Assembly (NCBI GenBank): GCA_027365835.1 | Contig: DAHXLU010000102.1 | Span: forward strand, 1 to 28,754 | DNA from: JAJZMA01 sp021850405 | Lineage (GTDB): Bacteria > Chloroflexota > Dormibacteria > Aeolococcales > Aeolococcaceae | Length of the DNA: 28,754 nt | Direction: 5' to 3' | Shown here: positions 7,151-15,783 of the stretch, piece by piece | How the letters are laid out: each line of letters starts with the position of its first letter | Numbering within the stretch: the stretch's first letter is position 1 | Notes under the pieces: generated by a model | Databases searched by the model: none | What the model was told of the DNA's origin: nothing | Seen by the model: only the letters and a program-made list of their open reading frames with translations | Position numbers and translations under genes: made by a program

Positions 7151-9014
7151 CCGGAAAGCTCACTATCGTTGGCCGTCCATGAGGACAGGTGATGAAGACC
7201 TCTTGCCCAAGAAGGTCTTCCAGCAGCTTGCGCTGCTCGGTTAGCGCCAACCGGTCTCCAAAGCGGACAGCCGTATGGCAGGCAATGAGAGCAGCAATGC
7301 GATGCATGGCATCCTTTCCCCCATGGTCGCTGCGCTCCTCATCAGGATTTGCTGCTGGCGCGAGTACATCCAGGAGCAACGCCTCAATTCTGGAAGGATC
7401 AGTCCCGACCGGACATGTCAGGCACCGATAGGAAGAACCGTCGTCGGTATCAACCTGGTAGCCCGCTGCTGCAAGCAAATCAATCTGCTGCGCTTCCATG
7501 GGAACACCGCCAGTGTTGCGTACCACCACTGGAATGAGAAGCTGCTGGGTGGTTGGCGTGCCCGCCTCGACTAGCCGTTTTAGCTCCCTGTTATAGAGGA
7601 TGCGTTCGTGCGCTGCATGCGGATCTACCAGAGCGATACCGCCTGAATACTCCGCCACCAGCCAGGTTGAGTTTACCTGTCCCACCGGTCGCAGCCCCAA
7701 AAGTTCTGCTGGATCTCCCACACGATTCGCACCGGACACGCCTGGGCCCAGAGTGTCTGGAAAATGCAGCGCAGCATCCCCCTCCAGTACGACCGGGTTC
7801 TGGCTCGATGCAAAATTCCCAGGGGGCTGGAGCACAGCAACTCTCTCCTGCTGCCGGAGCGAGCCTGGGTCAGTCCCCGGCATGACCGGGTAGGCCCGTG
7901 TGATGGCATTGTGGAGTGCATGATAAGCAGGTTTCCAGTTACCGGGGCGGGCTGCCGCACTGGTACCACCGCTCCTCCCCCCCGGCTGCGATGGTACTGC
8001 CTCGCTGTGACCAACAACTCCCTGCAGGGCATTCCAGGCAGACCTGGCCACAAGGCCAAAGAGTGCCCCCTCATCCACAAAGCGCACCTCGCGCTTGGTC
8101 GGGTGGACATTCACGTCAACTGTGGACGAGGGAACGTCAAGGCAAACCAGCCCAAATGGATGGCGCCCAACCGGCAACAAACCCCTGTACGGCTCCTCAA
8201 CTGCAGCAACCAGGCGCGTGTTGTGGACACGGCGCCCATTCACCACAAGAACTATCCCACTGCGCGTAGACCGATGGTTCGAAGGAACAGAAACCCAAGC
8301 GCGCACCGCCTCCCGCTCGCGACCATCCCCTGCGCCAGCACCAAGTGCAGAAAAGCGCAGGGCATCTGCCGCAACCCCAAAGACTGCCCGAAGGCATACT
8401 TCAACCGAGCCGCCTGGGGTGGCGAAAGCCTGGCGCCCGTCTACCATGCACTCAAAACGGATTGTGTGGTTGGCAAGTGCCAGCTCCTGTACGGTGCGCA
8501 CTACCAGCTGCACCTCGGTGCGAGCGGAGCGCAGGAACTTCAGTCGTGCGGGGGTAGTAGCAAAAAGATCCCGTACCTCCACTGTAGTTCCCTGGGCACG
8601 CCCTTCTACCCCTTTTGACACAAATCGCCCGTGTGAAACATGAATCGTCGCACCCAACTCCTCCCCCTGCGCCCGGGCAGTCAGTTTCAGCTCCGACACA
8701 GCAGCAATGCTGGCAAGTGCCTCACCCCTAAAGCCCAGAGTGGCGATGGAGGCAAGGTCGCCGCGTGCGCGGAGCTTGGATGTGGCATGGCGCGCAACCG
8801 CCAGCTCCAGTTCATCAGCAGCGATTCCAGTACCGTCATCTGCAACCCGAACAAGTGTGAGCCCGCACCCTTCGATCGACACTGATATGCTCTTTGCCCT
8901 GGCGTCGATACTGTTCTCACACAGCTCTTTCACTACAGCTGCTGGCCGCTCCACCACCTCACCTGCTGCAATGGCATCTGCTACGTCAGGTGCAAGATAC
9001 GCAATCTGACTCAA
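7113..9014 (-). CDS. mutL: DNA mismatch repair protein MutL
   Basis: MutL couples mismatch recognition by MutS to strand incision (633 aa, normal length). The GHKL ATPase motifs are intact: ELCENSIDA (30-38, with Glu30 and Asn34), DDGTGI (58-63) and LGFRGEALASIA (92-103). The C-terminal endonuclease-type domain keeps ACHTAVR and CPHGRP, but the central motif reads DPHAAHERILYN, where the family pattern is DQHA-x2-E-x4-E. The first Glu is kept, while Gln is Pro and the last Glu is Asn. The linker (about 340-430) is rich in Gly, Pro and Ser. The start is TTG at 9014, sharing TTGA with the mutS stop, so the genes are translationally coupled. Whether the nuclease is fully active cannot be told. 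Confidence 0.96.
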   Translation of the reverse strand: MSQIAYLAPDVADAIAAGEVVERPAAVVKELCENSIDARAKSISVSIEGCGLTLVRVADDGTGIAADELELAVARHATSKLRARGDLASIATLGFRGEALASIAAVSELKLTARAQGEELGATIHVSHGRFVSKGVEGRAQGTTVEVRDLFATTPARLKFLRSARTEVQLVVRTVQELALANHTIRFECMVDGRQAFATPGGSVEVCLRAVFGVAADALRFSALGAGAGDGREREAVRAWVSVPSNHRSTRSGIVLVVNGRRVHNTRLVAAVEEPYRGLLPVGRHPFGLVCLDVPSSTVDVNVHPTKREVRFVDEGALFGLVARSAWNALQGVVGHSEAVPSQPGGRSGGTSAAARPGNWKPAYHALHNAITRAYPVMPGTDPGSLRQQERVAVLQPPGNFASSQNPVVLEGDAALHFPDTLGPGVSGANRVGDPAELLGLRPVGQVNSTWLVAEYSGGIALVDPHAAHERILYNRELKRLVEAGTPTTQQLLIPVVVRNTGGVPMEAQQIDLLAAAGYQVDTDDGSSYRCLTCPVGTDPSRIEALLLDVLAPAANPDEERSDHGGKDAMHRIAALIACHTAVRFGDRLALTEQRKLLEDLLGQEVFITCPHGRPTIVSFPDGDLRQAFGRPR

Positions 9015-11716
9015 GACCTGCCCCTGCCCGCAAGATCTGCCAGGTTGGCAAGGGTATTTAGTGCGTCAAGGGGAGTTATCGAATCGATGTCCAGCTTCAG
9101 CAGCAGGTCCACAACCGGATGGGGCGGAGGGATGGCGAGCAGCAGCTGGTCTGGGGGCGACTCTGCACTACTGCCAAGGAATGCAGGTGCGCTGTCTGCG
9201 ACAGCATGTTCTCCCTCCTCAAGCACCCTGTACTGCATCTCCTCCATCAGTGTTGCCGCCCGGAGGACCACCGACTGCGGCAACCCGGCCAGTCTTGCCA
9301 CATGCAAACCAAACGAACGGTCCGCTGCACCATCGCAGATCCTGTGCAGGAAAGTTACCTTTCCATCTTCCTCACTTACCCCTACCTGGAAATTGGCAAG
9401 TCTCGGCAACTCCTGTTCGAGCTGGGCCAGCTCCTGGAAGTGGGTTGCAAACAGAGTACGGCAGCCCAATCTCGGATCGTCATGAAGTGTCTCTACTACG
9501 GCACGCGCGATGGCAACTCCATCAAGCGTCGCAGTACCGCGCCCCACCTCATCCAGAATCACCAGACTGCGAGGAGTTGCACGATGCAGGATAGTAGCAG
9601 TCTCGGTCATCTCCACCATGAATGTGGACTTTCCAGCCGCAATGTCATCATGGGCCCCTATCCTGGTGAAGATACGGTCCACCACACCAATCCTTGCGCT
9701 CCCCGCTGGAACATGACTACCGACCTGGGCCAGCAGTACTATCAATGCCGTCTGGCGGAGATAGGTAGACTTGCCCCCCATGTTGGGGCCGGTGATCAAT
9801 CCGATTGCCGGAAACCTTCCAGCTTGCCCGCCCAGGCGATCCACCCCCTCCAGAAAACAGGAGTTGGGAACAAACTGGTGGGAGCCCAACGATGCCTCTA
9901 CCAGCGGGTGCCTGCCGTCCACAATTTCGAGTGCAGAGCTGTCATCCACCAGCGGGCTCACCCATCCATTGCTGCACGACACACTGGCCAGGGCAGCTGC
10001 AACATCCAGTAGTGCTACAGCAGATGCGATATCTGCGAGCGCCCTTGCGTGCATGCCAACCTCCGCTACCAGCTGGGCAAGGAGCCGTAGCTCCAGTGCT
10101 GTCATCGCCTGCCTGGCAGTCACGATCTCAGCCTCCAGCCTTGCGAGCCTCTCGGTGGAAAACCGCTCTGCACCAGAGAGTGTCTGCTTGCGCACATAGT
10201 GCTGGGGCACGAGCGGTGCCTGTGCAGCAGGCACCTCCACGTAGTAGCCTGCGATCCGGTTGTACCCCACCCGAAGAGCCTTTATGCCTGTACTTTCCCG
10301 TTCGGCCACCTCAAGGGCGGCAAGCTCATCGCTGGTTCCTGACGCAAGAGCGAAAAGGCGGTCCAGCTCTGGATCCACACCTCGTGCGACAAATCCGCCC
10401 TCCCGGAATGCGACCGGCGGTGTTTCCACCAGGAATGAAAAAACCCGGCTTGCAACAGCTGGCAGAAAGCCGTTATCGGAAAAGCAGCGGTCCAGACTCT
10501 CCTCTACCTCACCGCCCACCCCGTCAGTCTGCCGGTGCAGCTCAGGAAGATGGGATAGACCGCGTGCAAGGGCCAGCAAATCAGCAGGCGTTGCTGTACC
10601 TCGCAAACAGCGCAGCGCGACGCGCTCAAGGTCTGGAACCTCAGCCAGTGTAGCGCGCAACTGCTCCCGCAGATCCGCATTGTGTACCAGCGAATCTACC
10701 GAGTCCAGCCGCCTTCTTATATCAGCCAGCCGGGATGAAGGCTGTGCCAGGCGAACGCGGAGCAGCCGCCTCCCCATCGGAGTGCGGGTCACATCCAGCA
10801 GCTGCAGGAGACTCTTTCCCTGACCATTTCTGGTCTGAAGCACCTCAAGGTTAGCCAGGGCATTGCCATCAACTGTCAGTGCTGGACCTGCCGTCGCCAC
10901 CTCCAGCCGCAGGGAGCCTTCCGGGAATGTGATCCTGTTTCTCTCAGCATAGGCAAGGACCGCACCGGCGGCCCGAACTGCAGGCGAGACCTCAGCTATC
11001 CCGTATCCAGCCACAGTACCGACACCACAAAATGCAGTTATCCTGGCGAGCGCGCCTGCTGGATCAAAGAGCGCTCCGGGCAGATGATGTGGTGCTCCAC
11101 GGAGCGTGGCTGGCGCCTGCACCCCCTCTGGCAGCAGCAGTTCAACACACCCTGTCCGCTCGCACTCATCCAGGATGGCAGCAGATGGATCACCCGCGAT
11201 AAACGGCAGCTCCTGCAACAAGAGCTGGCCGGTGCTGACATCGAGCTGGGCGAACCCAAGGAGATCCGCAGCTACGAAGACTGCAAGACAGCTCTCGGAA
11301 TCATCACCGTCGATGAGTTCAGGCTCCAGAATGGTCCCAGCCGTAAGTATCCGGGCAATCTCCCTTCGCATCCCGCTGCGCCTCTGCTCATCTGGCGGCG
11401 TCTCAACCTGGTCCCAGAGGACAACACTCTCCCCCGCGCGGAGCAGGCGGCGCATGTATGTGGCTGCGGCATGGTGCGGTATTCCGCACATTGCAACCCT
11501 GCCTGCCTTGCCAAGATTGCGTCCCGTGAGGGTTACTCCAAGGATGGGGGCGGCACGGACAGCCTGATCACCAAAAAGCTCGAAGAAATCCCCAAGCCGC
11601 ACAAGTACAAGACATTCCGGATATTGCGCGCACACAGCCTCATAGTCCGCAAGCAGCCGACTCTCTCCTTTAACTGCTGAGCTGGCAGGAGCCGCAGAAT
11701 TGCCAGCGACTGTCAC
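9011..11716 (-). CDS. mutS: DNA mismatch repair protein MutS
   Basis: MutS recognises mispairs and small loops in DNA and signals through ATP to MutL (901 aa, slightly above the usual 850-870). The mismatch-binding Phe-x-Glu motif is present as GDFFELF with Phe44 and Glu46. The core lever and clamp domains follow. The ABC-type ATPase has the Walker A sequence GPNMGGKST near residue 641, then VILDEVGRGTATLDG and ATHFQEL. The C-terminal tail after about residue 840 is divergent. The GTG start at 11716 shares GTGA with the miaB stop. Position between miaB and mutL matches the order seen in Bacillus. The short N-terminal extension (about 18 residues, Ala/Ser-rich) is probably disordered. Confidence 0.97.
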   Translation of the reverse strand: MTVAGNSAAPASSAVKGESRLLADYEAVCAQYPECLVLVRLGDFFELFGDQAVRAAPILGVTLTGRNLGKAGRVAMCGIPHHAAATYMRRLLRAGESVVLWDQVETPPDEQRRSGMRREIARILTAGTILEPELIDGDDSESCLAVFVAADLLGFAQLDVSTGQLLLQELPFIAGDPSAAILDECERTGCVELLLPEGVQAPATLRGAPHHLPGALFDPAGALARITAFCGVGTVAGYGIAEVSPAVRAAGAVLAYAERNRITFPEGSLRLEVATAGPALTVDGNALANLEVLQTRNGQGKSLLQLLDVTRTPMGRRLLRVRLAQPSSRLADIRRRLDSVDSLVHNADLREQLRATLAEVPDLERVALRCLRGTATPADLLALARGLSHLPELHRQTDGVGGEVEESLDRCFSDNGFLPAVASRVFSFLVETPPVAFREGGFVARGVDPELDRLFALASGTSDELAALEVAERESTGIKALRVGYNRIAGYYVEVPAAQAPLVPQHYVRKQTLSGAERFSTERLARLEAEIVTARQAMTALELRLLAQLVAEVGMHARALADIASAVALLDVAAALASVSCSNGWVSPLVDDSSALEIVDGRHPLVEASLGSHQFVPNSCFLEGVDRLGGQAGRFPAIGLITGPNMGGKSTYLRQTALIVLLAQVGSHVPAGSARIGVVDRIFTRIGAHDDIAAGKSTFMVEMTETATILHRATPRSLVILDEVGRGTATLDGVAIARAVVETLHDDPRLGCRTLFATHFQELAQLEQELPRLANFQVGVSEEDGKVTFLHRICDGAADRSFGLHVARLAGLPQSVVLRAATLMEEMQYRVLEEGEHAVADSAPAFLGSSAESPPDQLLLAIPPPHPVVDLLLKLDIDSITPLDALNTLANLADLAGRGRS

Positions 11717-13239
11717 GATTCCCCGACAGGCGCCACTGTTACTGTTCCCACAAGGTGGGAAACGGTTGCTGACTGGAGCTGCACGCTGGCGAGAGTGCCT
11801 ACTTTGGCAGTGCCAGAAAAACGCACAACACGATTCTGGCGGGTTCGTCCAAAGCCCATGGAACCCTCTTCCGGCAGTCTTTCTACCAATACCTCTGCAA
11901 CTCTACCTACCTGTGCCAGGTTGGCGGCCAGCGCAGAATCGCGCGAGATGGAGAGCAGCCTGGCCAGGCGCCGCTTTTTCTCCTCCATGGGAACATCATC
12001 GCTCCTGCGCGCTGCAGCTGTTCCAGGACGGGGAGAATAGGCCTGCATATGCACAACATCAAATTTTATCTCCTGCATGAGCTGCACAGTCTCCTCAAAC
12101 TCCTCGTCGGTCTCCCCTGGAAAACCAACAATAATGTCAGTTGATATCGCCAGGCCCGGCACCATGCTCCTTGCCAGTGCAATCTGCTCCTTGTACTGCT
12201 CCACAGAGTAAAGGCGCTTCATCCGGGCAAGGCAGCTATTGCTCCCAGACTGGACTGGAAGGTGGAGCTGCTCGCAGGCGGTAACCAGCTCGCCCATCGC
12301 AGAGAACAGTTCCGGGACAGCATTACGTGGATGCGAGGTAAGAAACCGCTGACGCAGCAGACCAGGCACCCTGTCAACAGCTCGCATCAATCCTGCAAGC
12401 CCGACCCCTGAGGCTGGATCCACATACGAATTTACATTCTGCCCAAGCAGGGTGATCTCCCTTACTCCGCGTTCGACCAGACGCGCAACATCCTGGACCA
12501 CATCCTGCAGCGGCCGGCTGGTCTCCCTGCCACGCACAAAAGGAACAATGCAATAGGTACACATCTCATTGCACCCACCGATAACAGGTACATACGCGGT
12601 AAGCCTGTCAGAAGCTGGCAACGGCATGGGCCCATCCAGCTCAACGCAAAACGCATCCTGCAACTTTGAGAGAAACCCTTCGGGCTCGCGCACGTCAAAC
12701 ATGTAGTCAAGCCCTGGAAGCCGCTGCAATAGCTGCTCCCCATGTTCAACCGCCATGCAGCCAGTGAGCGCAATTGCCCTGCCGGGCCGCTCTGCCTTCC
12801 AGGATGAAAGCTCCTTGAACTTGCCATAAACTTTCTGCTCGGCGTTCTGCCTCACAGCACAGGTGAGAAGAATTACAAGGTCAGCGTCCTGCTGCCTGCT
12901 TTCTGGGTCTATGCCAATCTCCTGCAACTGCTCTGCCAGGCGGTCGCGGTCAGCCTGATTCATCTGACAGCCAATCTGCCAGAGATGCGCCCGGGGACGC
13001 CTGCCCGCCACTGGTGTTATCGGCTGCCTTCGCGCTGGGCGCGAAAGGGTAGGAAGCGGCGAAAAGCCCTTGGCTGATGGGCTGAGTGCTGGGGCAAACG
13101 GCATGATTACCGATGCTACCCTATCTCCTCGTGCGCAAGTGCAGCACCTTCTGGCCATCTGCCTGCACCGGAATGAGCACAAGGCAAAAGCAGTCTGTCC
13201 TGTCAGGCTGGGCCGGACAAGCAGCAACGTAGCACCCAC
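11713..13239 (-). CDS. miaB: tRNA-2-methylthio-N6-dimethylallyladenosine synthase
   Basis: MiaB is a radical-SAM methylthiotransferase that adds a methylthio group to C2 of i6A37 in tRNA, acting after MiaA. The N-terminal cluster-binding cysteines are Cys91 (IGCQMN), Cys127 (LLTCAVRQNAEQK) and Cys161 (LTGCMA). The radical-SAM motif Cx3Cx2C is GCNEMCTYC with Cys223, Cys227 and Cys230. A TRAM-like RNA-binding domain closes the protein. At 508 aa it is about 50-60 residues longer than usual at the N-terminus, which is rich in Arg and Cys before the conserved domain. The GTG at 13239 has a good ribosome binding site (GGAAGGA, spacer seven). The ATG at 13104 would give 463 aa, nearer the family norm, but lacks one at normal distance. 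It overlaps mutS by four bases. Confidence 0.95.
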   Translation of the reverse strand: MGATLLLVRPSLTGQTAFALCSFRCRQMARRCCTCARGDRVASVIMPFAPALSPSAKGFSPLPTLSRPARRQPITPVAGRRPRAHLWQIGCQMNQADRDRLAEQLQEIGIDPESRQQDADLVILLTCAVRQNAEQKVYGKFKELSSWKAERPGRAIALTGCMAVEHGEQLLQRLPGLDYMFDVREPEGFLSKLQDAFCVELDGPMPLPASDRLTAYVPVIGGCNEMCTYCIVPFVRGRETSRPLQDVVQDVARLVERGVREITLLGQNVNSYVDPASGVGLAGLMRAVDRVPGLLRQRFLTSHPRNAVPELFSAMGELVTACEQLHLPVQSGSNSCLARMKRLYSVEQYKEQIALARSMVPGLAISTDIIVGFPGETDEEFEETVQLMQEIKFDVVHMQAYSPRPGTAAARRSDDVPMEEKKRRLARLLSISRDSALAANLAQVGRVAEVLVERLPEEGSMGFGRTRQNRVVRFSGTAKVGTLASVQLQSATVSHLVGTVTVAPVGES

Positions 13240-13469
13240 GCAGTAATCCTTCCAGATCGCGCACGTTCAAGCATGCACAGCCGCGCGGGCAAAATACCCA
13301 GTGCCTGCTATCGTGGACAAGGCAGGGAAGGTCAGGTACCAGGCAAATCAGTCCAGTCAGGACCCGGACATGCCATCCGACCTGCTACAGAGCAAGCAGC
13401 AGACGGCAGCCAGCAGCAAGTGTGCGGGCGGGAACAGGCAACAGACTGGCTCTCCCCAGCCAACCGCGG

Positions 13470-13730
13470 TCAGACCGCCTCAACCAGCAGCCTGATACCG
13501 GTCCGCTCCTCACCATCAATGGTGATATCCATAAATGACGGCCGGCAAGCAAGGTCAATGCCGCCCGCTGCCACATATCCCCGCGAGATGGCAATCGCCT
13601 TTATCGCCTGATTGACGGCCCCTGCCCCGATAGCCTGAACCTCGACCTTCTGGTCGGTCCGGATAACCCCAGCGATCGCTCCTGCCACCGACACTGGCTT
13701 CGAATTGGCTGATACCTTGAGAACTTCCAC
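13470..13730 (-). CDS. spoVS: stage V sporulation protein S family protein
   Basis: This is a small SpoVS/Alba-like protein (86 aa, exactly the family length). It starts VLKVSANSKPVSVAGAIAGV and continues through AIGAGAVNQAIKAIAISRGY and DITIDGEERTGIRLLVE, all hallmarks of SpoVS. In Bacillus it is needed for spore coat and late stages of sporulation, but it also occurs in non-sporulating Chloroflexota, Thermus and Thermotogae, where it is thought to bind nucleic acid. The GTG at 13730 follows AGGGGA closely. It lies downstream of rny as in Bacillus, but the intervening ymdB gene is absent. No other sporulation gene is in view, so a general nucleic-acid role is more likely here. Confidence 0.95.
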   Translation of the reverse strand: MEVLKVSANSKPVSVAGAIAGVIRTDQKVEVQAIGAGAVNQAIKAIAISRGYVAAGGIDLACRPSFMDITIDGEERTGIRLLVEAV

Positions 13731-13814
13731 GGGATCCCCTGTTTACAACTTGATGACGTGGGACGGAACGCTGGGTCGAGAGCCCGGGGCTACCGGTACC
13801 GCAGCCTCAACTAT

Positions 13815-13824
13815 AGGTTAACCT
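13815..13824. promoter_or_regulatory. 10-bp palindrome AGGTTAACCT upstream of spoVS
   Basis: AGGTTAACCT is a perfect palindrome in the 155-base gap between rny and spoVS. On the minus strand it is followed directly by TATAGT, which could be a -10 element for an internal spoVS promoter, although the nearest -35-like TTGCGC is 20 bases from it, longer than the usual 16-18. It is offered as a possible operator and promoter for spoVS independent of rny. Confidence 0.3.
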
Positions 13825-13885
13825 GCAAAACTTCTGCGCAAAAACAACAATTGCACCCGGGCCAGATGGGCAGGACCTGGCAACC

Positions 13886-15535
13886 TCAGTGCGCATACTC
13901 AACGCTTCGGGTCTCACGGAGGACACACACCTTGACCTGGCCGGAATAGGGCATTTCTGAGTGAATCCTCTTGGCCAGCTTCCGGGCCAGCCCAAACGCC
14001 TGGTCGTCACTGACCTGGGTTGGCCGCACCATGACCCTAAGTTCCTTGCCTGCCTGCACGGCAAACGCCCTTTCCACGCCATCAAAACTGACCGCGAGCG
14101 CTTCCAGCCGTTCCAGCCGCTTTATATAGGAGGCAAGTGTCTCCCGCCTTGCCCCTGGTCTCGTCGCTGAGATGGCATCTGCTGTCATCAGTATGAAGGC
14201 CCCAATTGTGGTGGGCTCTTCGTCGTAGTGGTGCGCCCGGACCGCCGCTACTACCCTGGGGCTCCGTCCCAGGCGCGCCAGAATTTCGGCTCCAGCAAAG
14301 GCGTGATTACCCTCAACCTCATGAGAGACTGCCTTGCCTATGTCATGCAGCAATCCGATCTCCCTGGCTTCCATCTCGTCGTACCCAATCTCGGCGGCAA
14401 TCATGCCTGCAAGGGCACCCGTCTCGCGGCAATGGGCGAGCACACCTTGCCCATATGAGTGGCGGTAAGCCAGGGTACCGAGGAGCTTGGCCAGTTCAGG
14501 ATGAATCCCGGTGATGCCAAGCTCAAAGCAGGCCTCCTCCCCTGCCTCCTGAATATGGCGCTGCATGTCAGCGCGCACCTTGGTCACGGTCTCCTCAATC
14601 CTCGCGGGATGAATGCGCCCATCCGAGAAAAGCTTTTCCAGAGTGAGCCTTGCCACTTCGCGGCGCACCGGGTCGAAACCGCTGATCACGACAGCTTCAG
14701 GCGTATCGTCAACGATTACGTCCACACCAGTTGCAGCTTCCAGCGCCCTGATATTGCGCCCCTCCCGCCCGATGATTCGCCCTTTAAGATCGTCATTGGG
14801 GAGATGCAAGACGGTTACAGATGCCTCGCCGCTCTGCTCGGAAGCGTACCGCTGCATGGATGCAATGATGATCTCCCGGCTCTTCTGTGCAGCCTCCTCT
14901 GCAACAGCTGCTCCAGCGCGGGCAATCCGCTCTGCAACCTCAGCGTCCAGTTCAAGCTCAACCTGGGCCAGCAACTCCGCCCTGGCTTCTTCCAGCGAAA
15001 GCCCAGCCACCCGCTCCAGCTCGTGGTCCATCTGCGCCCTTGCAACCTCAAGCGCACTCTGGTTTTCCTTTACCCGGGCAGCCTCAGCCTCCACTTTCTG
15101 CTCCAGCGCCTCAAGCTCGCGCCGTTTCTTCTCGAGTACCTCCTCCCGGTGTGCCGCACGCTGCTCCTGACGGGCCACCTCTGCACGCCGCTCCCGCAGC
15201 TCATTGTCTACCTCACCCCGGATCCGGAACGCCTCTTCCTGGGCAGATAGCAGCAGCAGCTTTCTTTCCTGATCCGCCTGGGCCCGCTCGGCAGACACAT
15301 TGCCAGCATGTGCCTCCCGCTCCATGCGCAGGCGCGCACGCTCCTGCCACGCCCATGCACCAGCGGCAACCGCCAGCAGGGCCAAAATTATAACCGCCCC
15401 AACAAGGGCAATAACTGCGATTTTAAATTTCCTCGAGAGTAATTCCGTGGAGATAAACCACTCCACCCATATGGATCTGCCAACCCACCTAAGGATGCTC
15501 CCAGACTGAACCCCAGCCCCCTGCCCCTGGGCCAC
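13886..15535 (-). CDS. rny: ribonuclease Y
   Basis: RNase Y is a membrane-anchored endoribonuclease that starts mRNA decay in many bacteria that lack RNase E. The protein (549 aa) shows the family order: a transmembrane helix at about 36-62 (KFKIAVIALVGAVIILALLA), a long charged coiled coil (about 70-230, many Glu/Arg/Ala), a KH RNA-binding domain with GRIIGREGRNIRALE near residue 250, and an HD phosphohydrolase domain with LLHDIGKAVSHEVEGNH near 395. The GTG at 15535 gives about 20 residues more than is usual before the helix. A GTG at 15466 (VEWFISTELL) is a possible later start. Neither has a strong ribosome binding site. It heads the leftward operon. Confidence 0.95.
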   Translation of the reverse strand: MAQGQGAGVQSGSILRWVGRSIWVEWFISTELLSRKFKIAVIALVGAVIILALLAVAAGAWAWQERARLRMEREAHAGNVSAERAQADQERKLLLLSAQEEAFRIRGEVDNELRERRAEVARQEQRAAHREEVLEKKRRELEALEQKVEAEAARVKENQSALEVARAQMDHELERVAGLSLEEARAELLAQVELELDAEVAERIARAGAAVAEEAAQKSREIIIASMQRYASEQSGEASVTVLHLPNDDLKGRIIGREGRNIRALEAATGVDVIVDDTPEAVVISGFDPVRREVARLTLEKLFSDGRIHPARIEETVTKVRADMQRHIQEAGEEACFELGITGIHPELAKLLGTLAYRHSYGQGVLAHCRETGALAGMIAAEIGYDEMEAREIGLLHDIGKAVSHEVEGNHAFAGAEILARLGRSPRVVAAVRAHHYDEEPTTIGAFILMTADAISATRPGARRETLASYIKRLERLEALAVSFDGVERAFAVQAGKELRVMVRPTQVSDDQAFGLARKLAKRIHSEMPYSGQVKVCVLRETRSVEYAH

Positions 15536-15570
15536 ACCCTAGACGCGTCGGCCCCCCCATTGTACGGATC

Positions 15571-15600
15571 TTTGGCTCTCCCCTGCCGGGATTAGCCAAA
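15571..15600. promoter_or_regulatory. two-tier stem-loop between rny and ftsK
   Basis: TTTGGCT and AGCCAAA (7-bp inverted repeat) enclose CTC-CCC-TGCC-GGG-ATT, so an outer seven-base stem and an inner three-base stem can form in either strand. A second small perfect repeat, CCGAT-AAAA-ATCGG, follows at 15613-15626. Both lie in the divergent region that must hold the promoters of the two large operons. They may be leader structures or protein-binding sites. No T-tract follows, so a terminator is unlikely. Confidence 0.35.
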
Positions 15601-15783
15601 CCACTGTCACATCCGATAAAAATCGGCTTCCGCGGCGAGGGGCAGGCGTTCCCATAAACTAGAGGGAGGCGTCCATGTCGCAAAAATCATCTTTGCCAAC
15701 CCGCCAGAACAGATGTGCACTAGCATCGAGACTGTGCTTCTTCCTTGCTTTTTAAGAGAAGAGGTAGAGTAAAAGCGAGCACA

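Noticed and set aside
7764..8618. Long open frame on the plus strand opposite mutL
   Set aside because: It is a GC-rich shadow of the well-conserved mutL frame, has no family features and no ribosome binding site. The same holds for plus-strand frames over mutS (9119-10012, 9805-10653) and rny (14459-15250).
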